Positions 55,192-63,406 of a DNA stretch of 64,000 nucleotides are shown one piece after another. The position numbers and the translations under genes are program-made. The DNA is from Rhizobiales bacterium PAR1 (GTDB taxonomy: Bacteria > Pseudomonadota > Alphaproteobacteria > Rhizobiales > Beijerinckiaceae), in the NCBI GenBank assembly GCA_002256205.1, contig NKIW01000002.1:186001-250000 (forward strand), in the 5' to 3' direction. A model generated the notes under the pieces. That model had not been told where the DNA came from and made no database searches. It saw only the letters and a list, made by a program, of their open reading frames with translations. The number at the start of each line of letters is the position of its first letter. The stretch's first letter is position 1.

Positions 55192-55947
55192 CTATCCCCT
55201 CGGCTCATTAAGGAGCGGATCGAACCATTCCGCGCGCCGGAGTTCATCGATAAACGACACCCGCTTGGCGCCCTCGCGACCTGTCTCGTGGATCAGGAGA
55301 TCGCCATTCTCGTCGATCCCACGTCGGGTCTCTCGCGCCCCTTTTTCAAGCCGGGAGAGGTAATCCGGCCCGATCGTCGCCATGCCGCGTTCGCCCCAGG
55401 AGTCGGCGCCGACAAGGAAATTCCGGGCAAAGGAGGCGGCGAATTCCGGCGGGTTCCAGGCATCGAAGCCTTCATCATCAAGCGTCGTGATTTCCGGCCC
55501 GAGCCCCGCGCCAAGATCACGAACGCCTCCGGCGCGGACCATGCCGCCAAAGACCAGCCATTCCGGTGTCTCGTTCTCGCTGCAGCCCTCAGGCACGGCG
55601 AGCCGCCCGCCGCCGACGCGAGCACCATCGAAATAGAGTGAGCCGGGATAACGGAAGGTGATCGATTTTTCCGGAGGCGAGAGCACCGAGAGCGCATCCG
55701 CGAGCGCGTTCATGCCAGCATAGAAAATCTTGCGTGCAATGCGCAGTGGTTCTTCAGGTTCAAGCACCAGCGCGAATTCGATGAGTTCGAACCTTCCGAC
55801 GTAAAACAGGCTGCCGGCGCCATGATAGCCGTCGCCCGTGCCACGCGCGCCCTTGACCGCTTCGGCGAAAGCATCCTGTCGCTCACGCAGACGATGCGGC
55901 GTGATCAGCGGCGGAAAATGCAGAGACTCGCCCGAAAAATCGTCCAT
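55192..55947 (-). CDS. biotin/lipoate protein ligase-like protein (DUF4444 C-terminus)
   Basis: 251 aa from an ATG at 55947; an upstream start at 55971 is possible. The central fold resembles the BirA/LplA catalytic domain (GAGSLFYVGRFELIEFALVL, YPGSLYFDGARVGGGRLAVP, WLVFGGMVRAGG), and the C-terminus resembles DUF4444. The classical GRGRxGR biotinyl-AMP loop is not seen. It heads the leftward FDH run, and its role there is unknown; a small-molecule or acyl-adenylate role is possible. Confidence 0.78.
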   Translation of the reverse strand: MDDFSGESLHFPPLITPHRLRERQDAFAEAVKGARGTGDGYHGAGSLFYVGRFELIEFALVLEPEEPLRIARKIFYAGMNALADALSVLSPPEKSITFRYPGSLYFDGARVGGGRLAVPEGCSENETPEWLVFGGMVRAGGVRDLGAGLGPEITTLDDEGFDAWNPPEFAASFARNFLVGADSWGERGMATIGPDYLSRLEKGARETRRGIDENGDLLIHETGREGAKRVSFIDELRRAEWFDPLLNEPRG

Positions 55948-55975
55948 CCGCCCTGTTGGCCTTCCGCTCACAAAA

Positions 55976-56064
55976 CCGAATTCGCAAGGAGGCCTCTTGC
56001 CTCTCGCGAGACAACGTTATTTGAAGGAAGAACGAAAAAGACAAGAGCGCGCGCCGAATTCGCA
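55976..56064. promoter_or_regulatory. paired CCGAATTCGCA direct repeats in the FDH divergent promoter region
   Basis: CCGAATTCGCA occurs at 55976-55986 and at 56054-56064, 78 bp apart and in the same orientation, each with a CGAATTCG palindrome at its core. A further palindrome, TCTCGCGAGA, sits at 56002-56011. They lie between the divergent FDH operon and the 685-aa ferredoxin gene. A shared regulator site is plausible and unproven. Confidence 0.45.
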
Positions 56065-56100
56065 GCGCGTCAGAGCGGGAATACCAGGAAGAAGCACCTC

Positions 56101-58158
56101 ATGCGCGAGAAATCTGCCATCTCACAGGGCGAAATGCTGCTGGTTTGCTCGTGTGAAGGCACATTCAGCCCGAATGCTGCTGCGCTCGGTGCGACGCTTG
56201 GCCTCAACGGAGCCGGCGCGATCAAAGCCTGCCAGCACCTATGCGGCGCGGATCGCGATCTTCTGGCGAAAGCCGCCGCGACAGCTTCGCTTCTGACCAT
56301 CGCGTGCAAGCAGGAAGAACCCGGCCTGCGCGATCTTCTGGAAGAGGTCGGCTTCAAGGGCGAGAGCCGCTTCGTCGATATCCGCGATTCCGCTGGCTGG
56401 TCGAGCGAGACAGCGGAAGCAGGCCCGAAAATGGCGGCGCTGCTTGCTGCGGGGCGTATGGCGCCGCCTGCCCTGCCGTTCGTGACGCTCGAAAGTCAGG
56501 GCATTGCGCTGATTTACGGACGCGACGAAGTCGCTATTGAAGCTGGCAAGAAACTCGCCGAAGCACTCGATATCACGGTGATGCTGCGCGAGCCGAAGGT
56601 GATCATGCCGCCAGCCCGGCGTGAATTCCCAATCGTGAAAGGCCGCATCCGCACCGCGAAGGGCTATCTCGGAGCCTTTGAACTCACGGTCGATGACTTT
56701 GCCTTGAGCCTTGCCTCCTCTCGCGGCAGCCTTGCTTTCGGCCCCGCGAAAAACGGCGCGACCTCGCATTGCGATCTCGTAATCGATCTTTCCGGCGAGG
56801 CCCCGCTGATTGCCGCCGATGGCTTGCGCGACGGCTATCTCCGTGCCGATCCGCGTGATCCGCTCGCTGTGGAACGCCTCATTGCCAAAGCGCGCGATCT
56901 CGTCGGCACGTTCGACAAGCCGAAGTATATTGATTTCAAGTCCGAGCTTTGCGCGCATTCGCGCTCGAAAATCACCGGCTGCACGCGCTGCCTTGAGGTC
57001 TGCCCGACGGGAGCAATCGCCCCGGCAGGCGACAGCGTCGCCATCGACCCCGCGATCTGTGCCGGCTGCGGTGGTTGCGCCTCGGTTTGCCCGACAGGCG
57101 CCGCATCGTACGCGCTGCCGAAGGCGGATGAGCTGATGCGCAAGCTTCGCACCCTTCTGCGCACCTACACCGAAGCGGGTGGACGCGACGCCGTGATCCT
57201 CTTCCACGATAGCAGCCATGGCGACGCGCTGATCAATGCACTGGCCCGGTTCGGTGACGGCCTACCGGCGCGAGTGATCCCGGTGCTGGTCAACGAGGTG
57301 ACACAGGTCGGCATGGGAGAGATCGCTGCGAGCTTTGCTTTCGGCGCGGCGGGCGCGGCCTTCCTTGCGAGCGCGAAGCCGAAGCACGATCTGCTCCCAC
57401 TCGACAAGCTCAAGGGCCTTACGGATGCGCTGCTGCCCGGCCTCGGTTATCCCACCGAAGCGCTGGCGCGCATCGAGACCGATGATCCTGATGCCCTGCT
57501 CGCCGCCCTGCGTGCGATGCCGAGCGGCATCACCACCCTGACGCCTGCGAGCTTTCAGCCCATCGGCGCGAAGCGTCCGGCGATGATGCTGGCGTTGCGC
57601 GAATGGCAGGCCCATGCACCGCAAAAGCCGGAGCAGATTGCACTGCCGAGCGGCGCGCCGTTCGGTGCGGTGAAGGTACGGGAAGAGGGTTGCACACTCT
57701 GTCTTGCCTGCGTCTCCGCCTGCCCGGTTTCAGCCCTGACGGCCAACCCCGAAAGCCCGGAACTGAGGTTTCAGGAAGACCTCTGCGTTCAGTGTGGACT
57801 CTGTCAGGCGACCTGCCCCGAGAAGGTCATCAGCCTCGAACCGCGCCTCGACTTTACCGCGATCAATGCCGCGCCCGTGACGCTAAAGCAGGAAGAACCC
57901 TATCCTTGCGATCATTGCGGCAAGCTCTTCGGAACGAAATCGACCATCGAAACGATCAAGGCCAAGCTCGGCGGCAAGCACTGGATGTTCTCCGGCCCGA
58001 ACGCCGATCGTCTCAAGCTGATCGGCTATTGCGATGATTGCCGCATCGAGGCTGCAACCCTTCAAGGATTCGACCCCTATGCAGGCCCGGAACGACCGCG
58101 CGTGACCACCACGGAAGATTATTTCCGCGAACGGCCGGAAGACAGCGACAAGTCCTGA
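56101..58158 (+). CDS. poly-ferredoxin 4Fe-4S protein of the FDH locus
   Basis: 685 aa. The N-terminal region has scattered cysteines (VCSCEGTF, ACQHLCGA, IACKQEE) reminiscent of hetero-disulfide reductase-type domains. Four ferredoxin-like clusters follow: about residue 293 (CTRCLEVCP), 320 (CAGCGGCASVCP), 530 (CTLCLACVSACP) and 563 (CVQCGLCQATCP). The C-terminus has CDHCGKLFG and CDDCR, a possible zinc ribbon. It has no signal peptide, so it is cytosolic. It probably moves electrons for or into the FDH system. The start follows AGGAAG. Confidence 0.87.
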   Translation: MREKSAISQGEMLLVCSCEGTFSPNAAALGATLGLNGAGAIKACQHLCGADRDLLAKAAATASLLTIACKQEEPGLRDLLEEVGFKGESRFVDIRDSAGWSSETAEAGPKMAALLAAGRMAPPALPFVTLESQGIALIYGRDEVAIEAGKKLAEALDITVMLREPKVIMPPARREFPIVKGRIRTAKGYLGAFELTVDDFALSLASSRGSLAFGPAKNGATSHCDLVIDLSGEAPLIAADGLRDGYLRADPRDPLAVERLIAKARDLVGTFDKPKYIDFKSELCAHSRSKITGCTRCLEVCPTGAIAPAGDSVAIDPAICAGCGGCASVCPTGAASYALPKADELMRKLRTLLRTYTEAGGRDAVILFHDSSHGDALINALARFGDGLPARVIPVLVNEVTQVGMGEIAASFAFGAAGAAFLASAKPKHDLLPLDKLKGLTDALLPGLGYPTEALARIETDDPDALLAALRAMPSGITTLTPASFQPIGAKRPAMMLALREWQAHAPQKPEQIALPSGAPFGAVKVREEGCTLCLACVSACPVSALTANPESPELRFQEDLCVQCGLCQATCPEKVISLEPRLDFTAINAAPVTLKQEEPYPCDHCGKLFGTKSTIETIKAKLGGKHWMFSGPNADRLKLIGYCDDCRIEAATLQGFDPYAGPERPRVTTTEDYFRERPEDSDKS

Positions 58159-58161
58159 TCT

Positions 58162-59427
58162 TCAGCGCGTCGCCCTGTCGAGAAAATCGACCAGTGCCTC
58201 GCGCTCGGCAGCGCCTGAAATTGTCTGCTCCGGCATCTTGGTGCCGGGCGTATAGGCAGCAGGGCCAACTTCAAACAATTTCGCGATGGTCTCGCGGGTC
58301 CAGACGATTCCGAGGCCTTTGAGGGCGGACGAATAGGCATATCCCTCCGCGCGAGCAATGGGGCGTCCCATGATGCCGTGCAGCGTCGGCCCGGCGCGCG
58401 GACCCTCATCCGGCCCGAGCGTGTGGCAAGCGACGCAAGCGCGGAACACCTCTGCACCGGGATGGCTTGCGAGCGCACCGAGCCGCGCTGCGGGCGCTTC
58501 GGTCAACACAGGATTGCCCGGCTCACCCGTCGCCACACTCCAGCGCCGAACGAGGCGATCCGCTCCGCCCGTCAGGATATCCCGACCATCCGGCGAAAAC
58601 GCCAGCGACCACAGGGGAAACGCCGGCCCCGCGAGCTTGCGGGTGATGCTCCGGCTCTTGCGATCCACCAACGCCAGCGCGCCGCGAAACCCGGCCGCGG
58701 CGATCATCGCGCCATCCGGGCTGGCGGCGAGCGCGACAATGGGAACCTCCGCAACAACAAGCTCGGACGTCTTGCCTGCTACCGGCTCCACAAACCGCAA
58801 GGCACCATCGGCACCGGCTGCAACAAGCTCGCTTCCTGCCACAACAAGGGCATTGAGCGGCAGGCCGAATTCGTGGATCGTCGGTGCACCCTCGCCGTGG
58901 AGTTGCACCGTGCCATCATAACCTGCCGTGGCGAACCGCCCGTCAGGCAGGAAGACGACCGCATTCACAGGGCCGCGATGCCCTTCGATGACGCGGACAG
59001 CGCCATTGGCGATATCCCAGAGCCGCACCGTGCCGTCCCAACTCGCCGAGGCCAGCGTCTTGCCATCTGGTGAAAGCGCCAATCCCGCTACAGGCGCCTG
59101 ATGCCCTTCGAGAAGGCGTTGCGGCTCAGCCCCTTCACGCGCCCAAAGCGCAATGCGGCGATCCTCGCCCGCGCTCGCAAGGCCGCCGCCCGGCAAGGCC
59201 ACGAGCGTATTCACAGCCCCCTCATGAAAGCGGAGCACCTGCTTGGCTGCGCCGCGTTCAATATCCCAGCGAATGACAGTCGTATCGAAGCTCGCCGTCG
59301 CGGCTTCACCGCCCGTGACAACAATGGCCCTGACCGGTCCGCCATGTCCGCGCAGATCAGCGGCAAGCGTTGGGGTGGCCAGCAGCATCGCCACAAAGCA
59401 CCCGGCCTGAAAGGCTGACACGGCCAT
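58162..59427 (-). CDS. exported WD40 repeat-cytochrome c fusion protein
   Basis: 421 aa from an ATG at 59427 with GAGAGGG before it. A signal peptide (AVSAFQAGCFVAMLLATPTLA) is followed by about seven WD40 repeats (examples: LALSPDGKTLASASWDGTVR and AFSPDGRDILTGGADRLVRR) and a C-terminal class I cytochrome c domain with one heme site (ACVACHTLGPDEGPRAGPTL) and a Met-ligand region (PGTKMPEQTISGAAER). The periplasmic location fits electron exchange with the bc1 complex or FDH. It converges on the ferredoxin gene, 3 bp away. Confidence 0.88.
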   Translation of the reverse strand: MAVSAFQAGCFVAMLLATPTLAADLRGHGGPVRAIVVTGGEAATASFDTTVIRWDIERGAAKQVLRFHEGAVNTLVALPGGGLASAGEDRRIALWAREGAEPQRLLEGHQAPVAGLALSPDGKTLASASWDGTVRLWDIANGAVRVIEGHRGPVNAVVFLPDGRFATAGYDGTVQLHGEGAPTIHEFGLPLNALVVAGSELVAAGADGALRFVEPVAGKTSELVVAEVPIVALAASPDGAMIAAAGFRGALALVDRKSRSITRKLAGPAFPLWSLAFSPDGRDILTGGADRLVRRWSVATGEPGNPVLTEAPAARLGALASHPGAEVFRACVACHTLGPDEGPRAGPTLHGIMGRPIARAEGYAYSSALKGLGIVWTRETIAKLFEVGPAAYTPGTKMPEQTISGAAEREALVDFLDRATR

Positions 59428-59520
59428 GATCCCTCTCGACTTTATCCTCCGGCGCAGCATAGGACAGGACGCGCGGCACCGGAAAGGTCCGGAACGTCAC
59501 ACCCGCAAGGACGCGACCTG

Positions 59521-59745
59521 ATGAGCGAGACAACCCTCGACCTTCTCGGCCTCAAGTGCCCGCTGCCGGCGCTCAAGACACGCAAGGCCCTGAAGGCGCG
59601 CGCCACCGGGGAAACGCTGGTTGTGATCTGCAATGACCCCATGGCGGGGATCGATATCCCCAACCTCATCCGTGAAACCGGCGATACGCTGGCAGATCAA
59701 GCCCGCGAGGAAGACCGCCTGATCTTCCGGATTATCAAGGCCTGA
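59521..59745 (+). CDS. TusA-family sulfur-carrier protein
   Basis: 74 aa. The TusA signature LDLLGLKCPLPALKTRKAL includes the active cysteine near residue 14, followed by the conserved DPMAGIDIPNLIRETGDTL. TusA-like proteins relay sulfur as cysteine persulfide, for tRNA thiolation or cofactor sulfuration. Its position next to the FDH locus makes sulfur supply to FdhD or molybdopterin possible, but that is context only. It is divergent from the cytochrome fusion gene. Confidence 0.9.
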   Translation: MSETTLDLLGLKCPLPALKTRKALKARATGETLVVICNDPMAGIDIPNLIRETGDTLADQAREEDRLIFRIIKA

Positions 59746-59751
59746 ACCCGC

Positions 59752-61128
59752 TCAATGCGCCGGCACGGCGAAGGCCAGCGCAGCCTTGAGCGAAAGCGCA
59801 CCGCGCGCTGACGAGATGGAGCGCCCAAGTCGCGCCAACCTTGTTTCAGCAAAGCGGTTATGCCCGCCGCGCGCCGCAAGACGCTCGCTCAGGATCGAGC
59901 GTACAAGCCGGTCCTCGCCCGCCTGCAGGCCTGCCTCGATCATCACCATCTCGAAGACGTCGCGCTGGGCATCGCTGCCGCCCACGCCGCCGCGCATGCG
60001 CCGGGAACCCGCAAGGCAATCCACCGCGCGCCCCATATCACCATCGGCAAAGGCCAGTAGGCCTTTCGCCGTGCCACGCCCGGCGCGCTGTGCAATGAGG
60101 TTCTGCGCACTGACCGAGGCCGGCACCTCGGCAATTGAGCGCGCGAGCTGCCCGGCCGCTTCCCGACGCCCGCCGCCGATCAGCGCCAGCATATAGTGGA
60201 GATCGGCGAAGATCAGGCTGCGATCAGCGATGCGCGCCTCCGCCTTGTCCGCGAGTTCTTCCCAGCGCGCGCCGACATCATGGCCGTGGAGTTCGAGCCG
60301 CATCAGCAGCGAGGCGCCATTGGCGATATCGCGAAAATCGTCGGTCTCATCGCGGCGAATATGACCGTCATAAAGGGCCAGCACTTCGCCGACCGCACCC
60401 TTTTCGAGCTTGAACAGCGCGAGGTGCCAGAAGAGATGCCCACCGAAATTGTTGCAATGCCGGAAGGCGGCCTCACTGCCCTCAATCCAGCGGATGCCGT
60501 CTTCCACGCGCCCGGTCATTTCATGAACATGGCTGACGGCGTGAAGCCCCCAGGCATCGCGCGATTCAAGCGCCACAGCATTCTGGCCAACGCGTTCAGC
60601 GCGGGCGTAGTCGCCATTTTCCTCAAGCGCAAAGGCATGACAGCCGAGCAGAAAGCCGCGATGCTGGTGCCTGGCTGGCAGGTTCTTGAGCACCCGCTCG
60701 ATGGAGCAGAGCATCCCCGCCTTGTCGCCGAGCATGAACCGCAGGTTATGGCTGAGCTTTGCTGCCAGGGTATCGGCGGGGTTCTCAGTGATCGCGATTT
60801 CAAGCTGGTCGAGCGCCGCCCACCACGCGCCATGCGATGCAGCAGAAGCCGCTTCAACGAAAGCGCGCTCGCCACGACAGGCGTTCTGTCGGGCCAGAAG
60901 CGCCAGCGCCGCGGCCGCCGCCTCCTGCGCCGGACGTAGCAGTTCTCGACGCGCGAGCAGGGTGAGCATCAGCGCGCGGATGGCCGGACCACGCGGGTTT
61001 GCCGGTTCCTCGGTGATGAAGCGCTGGAGAAAATCCGGCGTCTCCTTTCCATGCGCAAGAAAAGCCTCGACCAACCGATCATAAGTACGGGGCGACGTTT
61101 CAGGCGATGTCATCATCTGGTCTGGCAT
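59752..61128 (-). CDS. TTC38-like tetratricopeptide repeat protein
   Basis: 458 aa with a start at 61128 after GAGGGGAAG. The sequence is made of helical repeats resembling the TPR38 (TTC38) family: RAIRALMLTLLARRELLRPA, HLFWHLALFKLEKGAVGEVL, GRVEDGIRWIEGSEAAFRHC and others. It has no signal peptide. The family is of unknown function. It converges on the TusA gene, 6 bp away, and lies downstream of the OpgC-like gene. Confidence 0.82.
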   Translation of the reverse strand: MPDQMMTSPETSPRTYDRLVEAFLAHGKETPDFLQRFITEEPANPRGPAIRALMLTLLARRELLRPAQEAAAAALALLARQNACRGERAFVEAASAASHGAWWAALDQLEIAITENPADTLAAKLSHNLRFMLGDKAGMLCSIERVLKNLPARHQHRGFLLGCHAFALEENGDYARAERVGQNAVALESRDAWGLHAVSHVHEMTGRVEDGIRWIEGSEAAFRHCNNFGGHLFWHLALFKLEKGAVGEVLALYDGHIRRDETDDFRDIANGASLLMRLELHGHDVGARWEELADKAEARIADRSLIFADLHYMLALIGGGRREAAGQLARSIAEVPASVSAQNLIAQRAGRGTAKGLLAFADGDMGRAVDCLAGSRRMRGGVGGSDAQRDVFEMVMIEAGLQAGEDRLVRSILSERLAARGGHNRFAETRLARLGRSISSARGALSLKAALAFAVPAH

Positions 61129-61253
61129 GGTCTTCCCCTCGGCAAATCGTGCTCTCGCTGCAAGAAGACTTTGCGCCCAAAAGAGCACGGGGAAATCACA
61201 CAAACGCTCGCGCCCCAATCAAGGGTTTGTGATGCAAAATGCAGGCAGGCGTG

Positions 61254-61303
61254 AGCCTTCTCCGAGCCCCTTGGACGGTCTCGGAGAAGGCTATCCATGG
61301 ATA
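61254..61303. other. 13-bp stem hairpin followed by a 12-bp palindrome
   Basis: AGCCTTCTCCGAG (61254-61266) pairs perfectly with CTCGGAGAAGGCT (61280-61292) around a 13-base loop, and TATCCATGGATA follows at 61292-61303. No T-run lies on either side, so it is not a canonical terminator. It sits just past the OpgC-like gene and may protect or end its transcript. Confidence 0.5.
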
Positions 61304-61310
61304 TGGAGAA

Positions 61311-62501
61311 TTACTCCGCCGGTTGCGGCGAAAGACGCGGAGCGGAGCCAGCCATCGCGGATTCCTGCGCGCGCGCGACTTTCATCTTCCCCTTGCCGGC
61401 GGGACCGCTCTTGTAGCCGCGTGCGATCAGCGCCACGATGACGAGTCCGGCAACACCAGCGAGGTTGACAAGCGCCAACGCCACTTCGCTGCGCCCGATC
61501 TGGTCGAGAACCATCCCGCCAACCCACGCAAGAATAATGCTCGCCATGAAGGTTGCGAGCGCCTGCTGGCCCACGAGAATAACGGGGCGAACCTCGATGA
61601 GCCGCGCCTTGATCGGATCGACCAGCGTCAGCACGACATAGGCGCAGCTAAGAAAATGCAGGTAGAGTGGGAGCACGAGATGCGTCTTGCCATCCTCCGG
61701 CACGAACCAGTTATGGATGTCGGCGAGCGCCGCGACATTGTCCGTGAATGCCCAGAAATTGACCGGCACCGAGGCGAGCAGAAAAGCCACACAGAGCCAG
61801 AACAGTGCCCCGCGCTCGAATGTCGGCACAGGTATCCAGCGCATTCCGAAGGCAAAGCCGGTGAAAAACACAAGCTGCCAGGCGAAAGGATCAAAGAACC
61901 AGACCATGCCAGGCATCTGCCCGCCGGGCAGGTTCACGCCGTAGATTTGTACTGCAAACCACATCAGCGCCATCGCAAGGAGCGGCAACAGGCGCGAGAG
62001 CATGGCGAGGCCCATCATCACGGGCACCATAGCGAGCAGCACGAGATACATTGGCAGGATATCGAGAAAAGTCGGCGTGAAGCTGAGCGTCATGAGCTTC
62101 AGAAGCCCTTCACCGGCATGGGCAAAGAACCACTCGAGGCCGATCGCCCTGGGGTAATCGTTGCCGGTGATGTTCAACCCGATGACGCTGACCGTGATCA
62201 GCACCAGCGCAAGCCCGATGTGAGCCCAGTAAACCTGCCAGATCCGGTAGAGAATGCGGCGCGTGCCGGCGAGCCAGCCTTCCTTGATGAAAACGCGACC
62301 GAAGGCGAAGGACGAGGCAAGACCGGAGCAGAAAACGAAAAGTTCCCCCGCCGAGGAAAAGCCGAAGCGTGCTGGAATGAAAAGGAACCACGAGTTTGCC
62401 GGCATATGCGCGATGAATATGATGAACATCGCGAGGCCACGAAAAAAATCGAGCCGCACATCCCGGCCCGGTTTTGACATGGCTGAAGCGCTGTCCGACA
62501 T
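61311..62501 (-). CDS. OpgC-like membrane acyltransferase
   Basis: 396 aa with about ten transmembrane segments. Starts at 62501 after GAGGAGAATC. OpgC-domain features are RDVRLDFFRGLAMFIIFIAH, GFSSAGELFVFCSGLASSFA, LDILPMYLVLLAMVPVMMGL and FFDPFAWQLVFFTGFAFG. OpgC succinylates osmoregulated periplasmic glucans; alphaproteobacteria also use it on cyclic glucans. Substrate here is not known. No glucan synthase gene is in the window. Confidence 0.88.
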   Translation of the reverse strand: MSDSASAMSKPGRDVRLDFFRGLAMFIIFIAHMPANSWFLFIPARFGFSSAGELFVFCSGLASSFAFGRVFIKEGWLAGTRRILYRIWQVYWAHIGLALVLITVSVIGLNITGNDYPRAIGLEWFFAHAGEGLLKLMTLSFTPTFLDILPMYLVLLAMVPVMMGLAMLSRLLPLLAMALMWFAVQIYGVNLPGGQMPGMVWFFDPFAWQLVFFTGFAFGMRWIPVPTFERGALFWLCVAFLLASVPVNFWAFTDNVAALADIHNWFVPEDGKTHLVLPLYLHFLSCAYVVLTLVDPIKARLIEVRPVILVGQQALATFMASIILAWVGGMVLDQIGRSEVALALVNLAGVAGLVIVALIARGYKSGPAGKGKMKVARAQESAMAGSAPRLSPQPAE

Positions 62502-62629
62502 CCGATTCTCCTCTTTGTCCCATCCTTGCCTCAGCCGCGCTTCAAGCGCATGTCGCATTTGTGTGATCAGCGATTGCGCATCGGGAAAGAACGGGGGAAA
62601 ACACCGGAACGCCTTTTCCGGAGTTTGCC

Positions 62630-63403
62630 ATGCCGCGCTTTGCCGCCAACCTGTCGATGATGTTCAACGAAGTGCCCTTCCTCGATCGGTTCGAGGCAGC
62701 GGCCAAGGCCGGTTTCAAGGCGGTTGAATTCCTGTTTCCCTATGATTTTCCGGTCGAGGAGATCGCCGCGCGATTGAAACAATTCGGGCTGACGCAGGCG
62801 CTGTTCAACCTGCCGCCCGGCGACTGGACCAAGGGTGAGCGTGGCATTGCCGCTCTCGCGGGTCGCGAAGCCGAATTTCGCCAGAGCCTTGAGATCGCCA
62901 AACCCTATGCGCTCGCAACCGGCGTCAAGCGCCTTCACCTGATGGCCGGCTCGGTCAGCCGCAGCGAAACCGCTGCACTTACCCGCTACAAGGACGCGAT
63001 CCGCCATGCGGCGGAAACCTTCGCCCCGCACGGTATCGATATCCTGCTCGAACCGCTCAATACCCGCGACATGCCGGGCTACCTGCTTGACAGCTACGAT
63101 TATGCGGCGGAGCTGATCACCGGGCTCGGCATCGCCAACGTGAAGCTGCAATTCGACATCTACCACTGCCAGATCCTGCATGGTGATGTGACGATGCGGA
63201 TGCGCGCGATGTTCCCGATCATCGGCCATGTGCAGGTCGCCTCGATCCCATCACGGCATGAGCCGATGAGCGAGGAGCTGAACGACGCTTTCCTTTTCGC
63301 CGAACTCGATCGGCTCGGCTATCAGGGCTTCATCGGCGGCGAATATCGCCCGAAGGCTGGTACAGAAGCAGGCCTCGGCTGGTTCGCACCCTACCGGGCA
63401 TGA
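62630..63403 (+). CDS. hyi: hydroxypyruvate isomerase-family protein
   Basis: 257 aa TIM-barrel sugar isomerase of the Hyi/OtnI group. Motifs: RFAANLSMMFNEVPFLDRFE, AVEFLFPYDFPVEEIAARL, LFNLPPGDWTKGERGIAALA, LLEPLNTRDMPGYLLDSYDY, QFDIYHCQILHGDV and FIGGEYRPK, which include the metal-binding Glu, Asp and His. It interconverts hydroxypyruvate and tartronate semialdehyde, or 2-oxo-tetronates in OtnI relatives. It is convergent with the truncated solute-binding protein gene. Confidence 0.9.
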   Translation: MPRFAANLSMMFNEVPFLDRFEAAAKAGFKAVEFLFPYDFPVEEIAARLKQFGLTQALFNLPPGDWTKGERGIAALAGREAEFRQSLEIAKPYALATGVKRLHLMAGSVSRSETAALTRYKDAIRHAAETFAPHGIDILLEPLNTRDMPGYLLDSYDYAAELITGLGIANVKLQFDIYHCQILHGDVTMRMRAMFPIIGHVQVASIPSRHEPMSEELNDAFLFAELDRLGYQGFIGGEYRPKAGTEAGLGWFAPYRA

Positions 63404-63406
63404 TCA

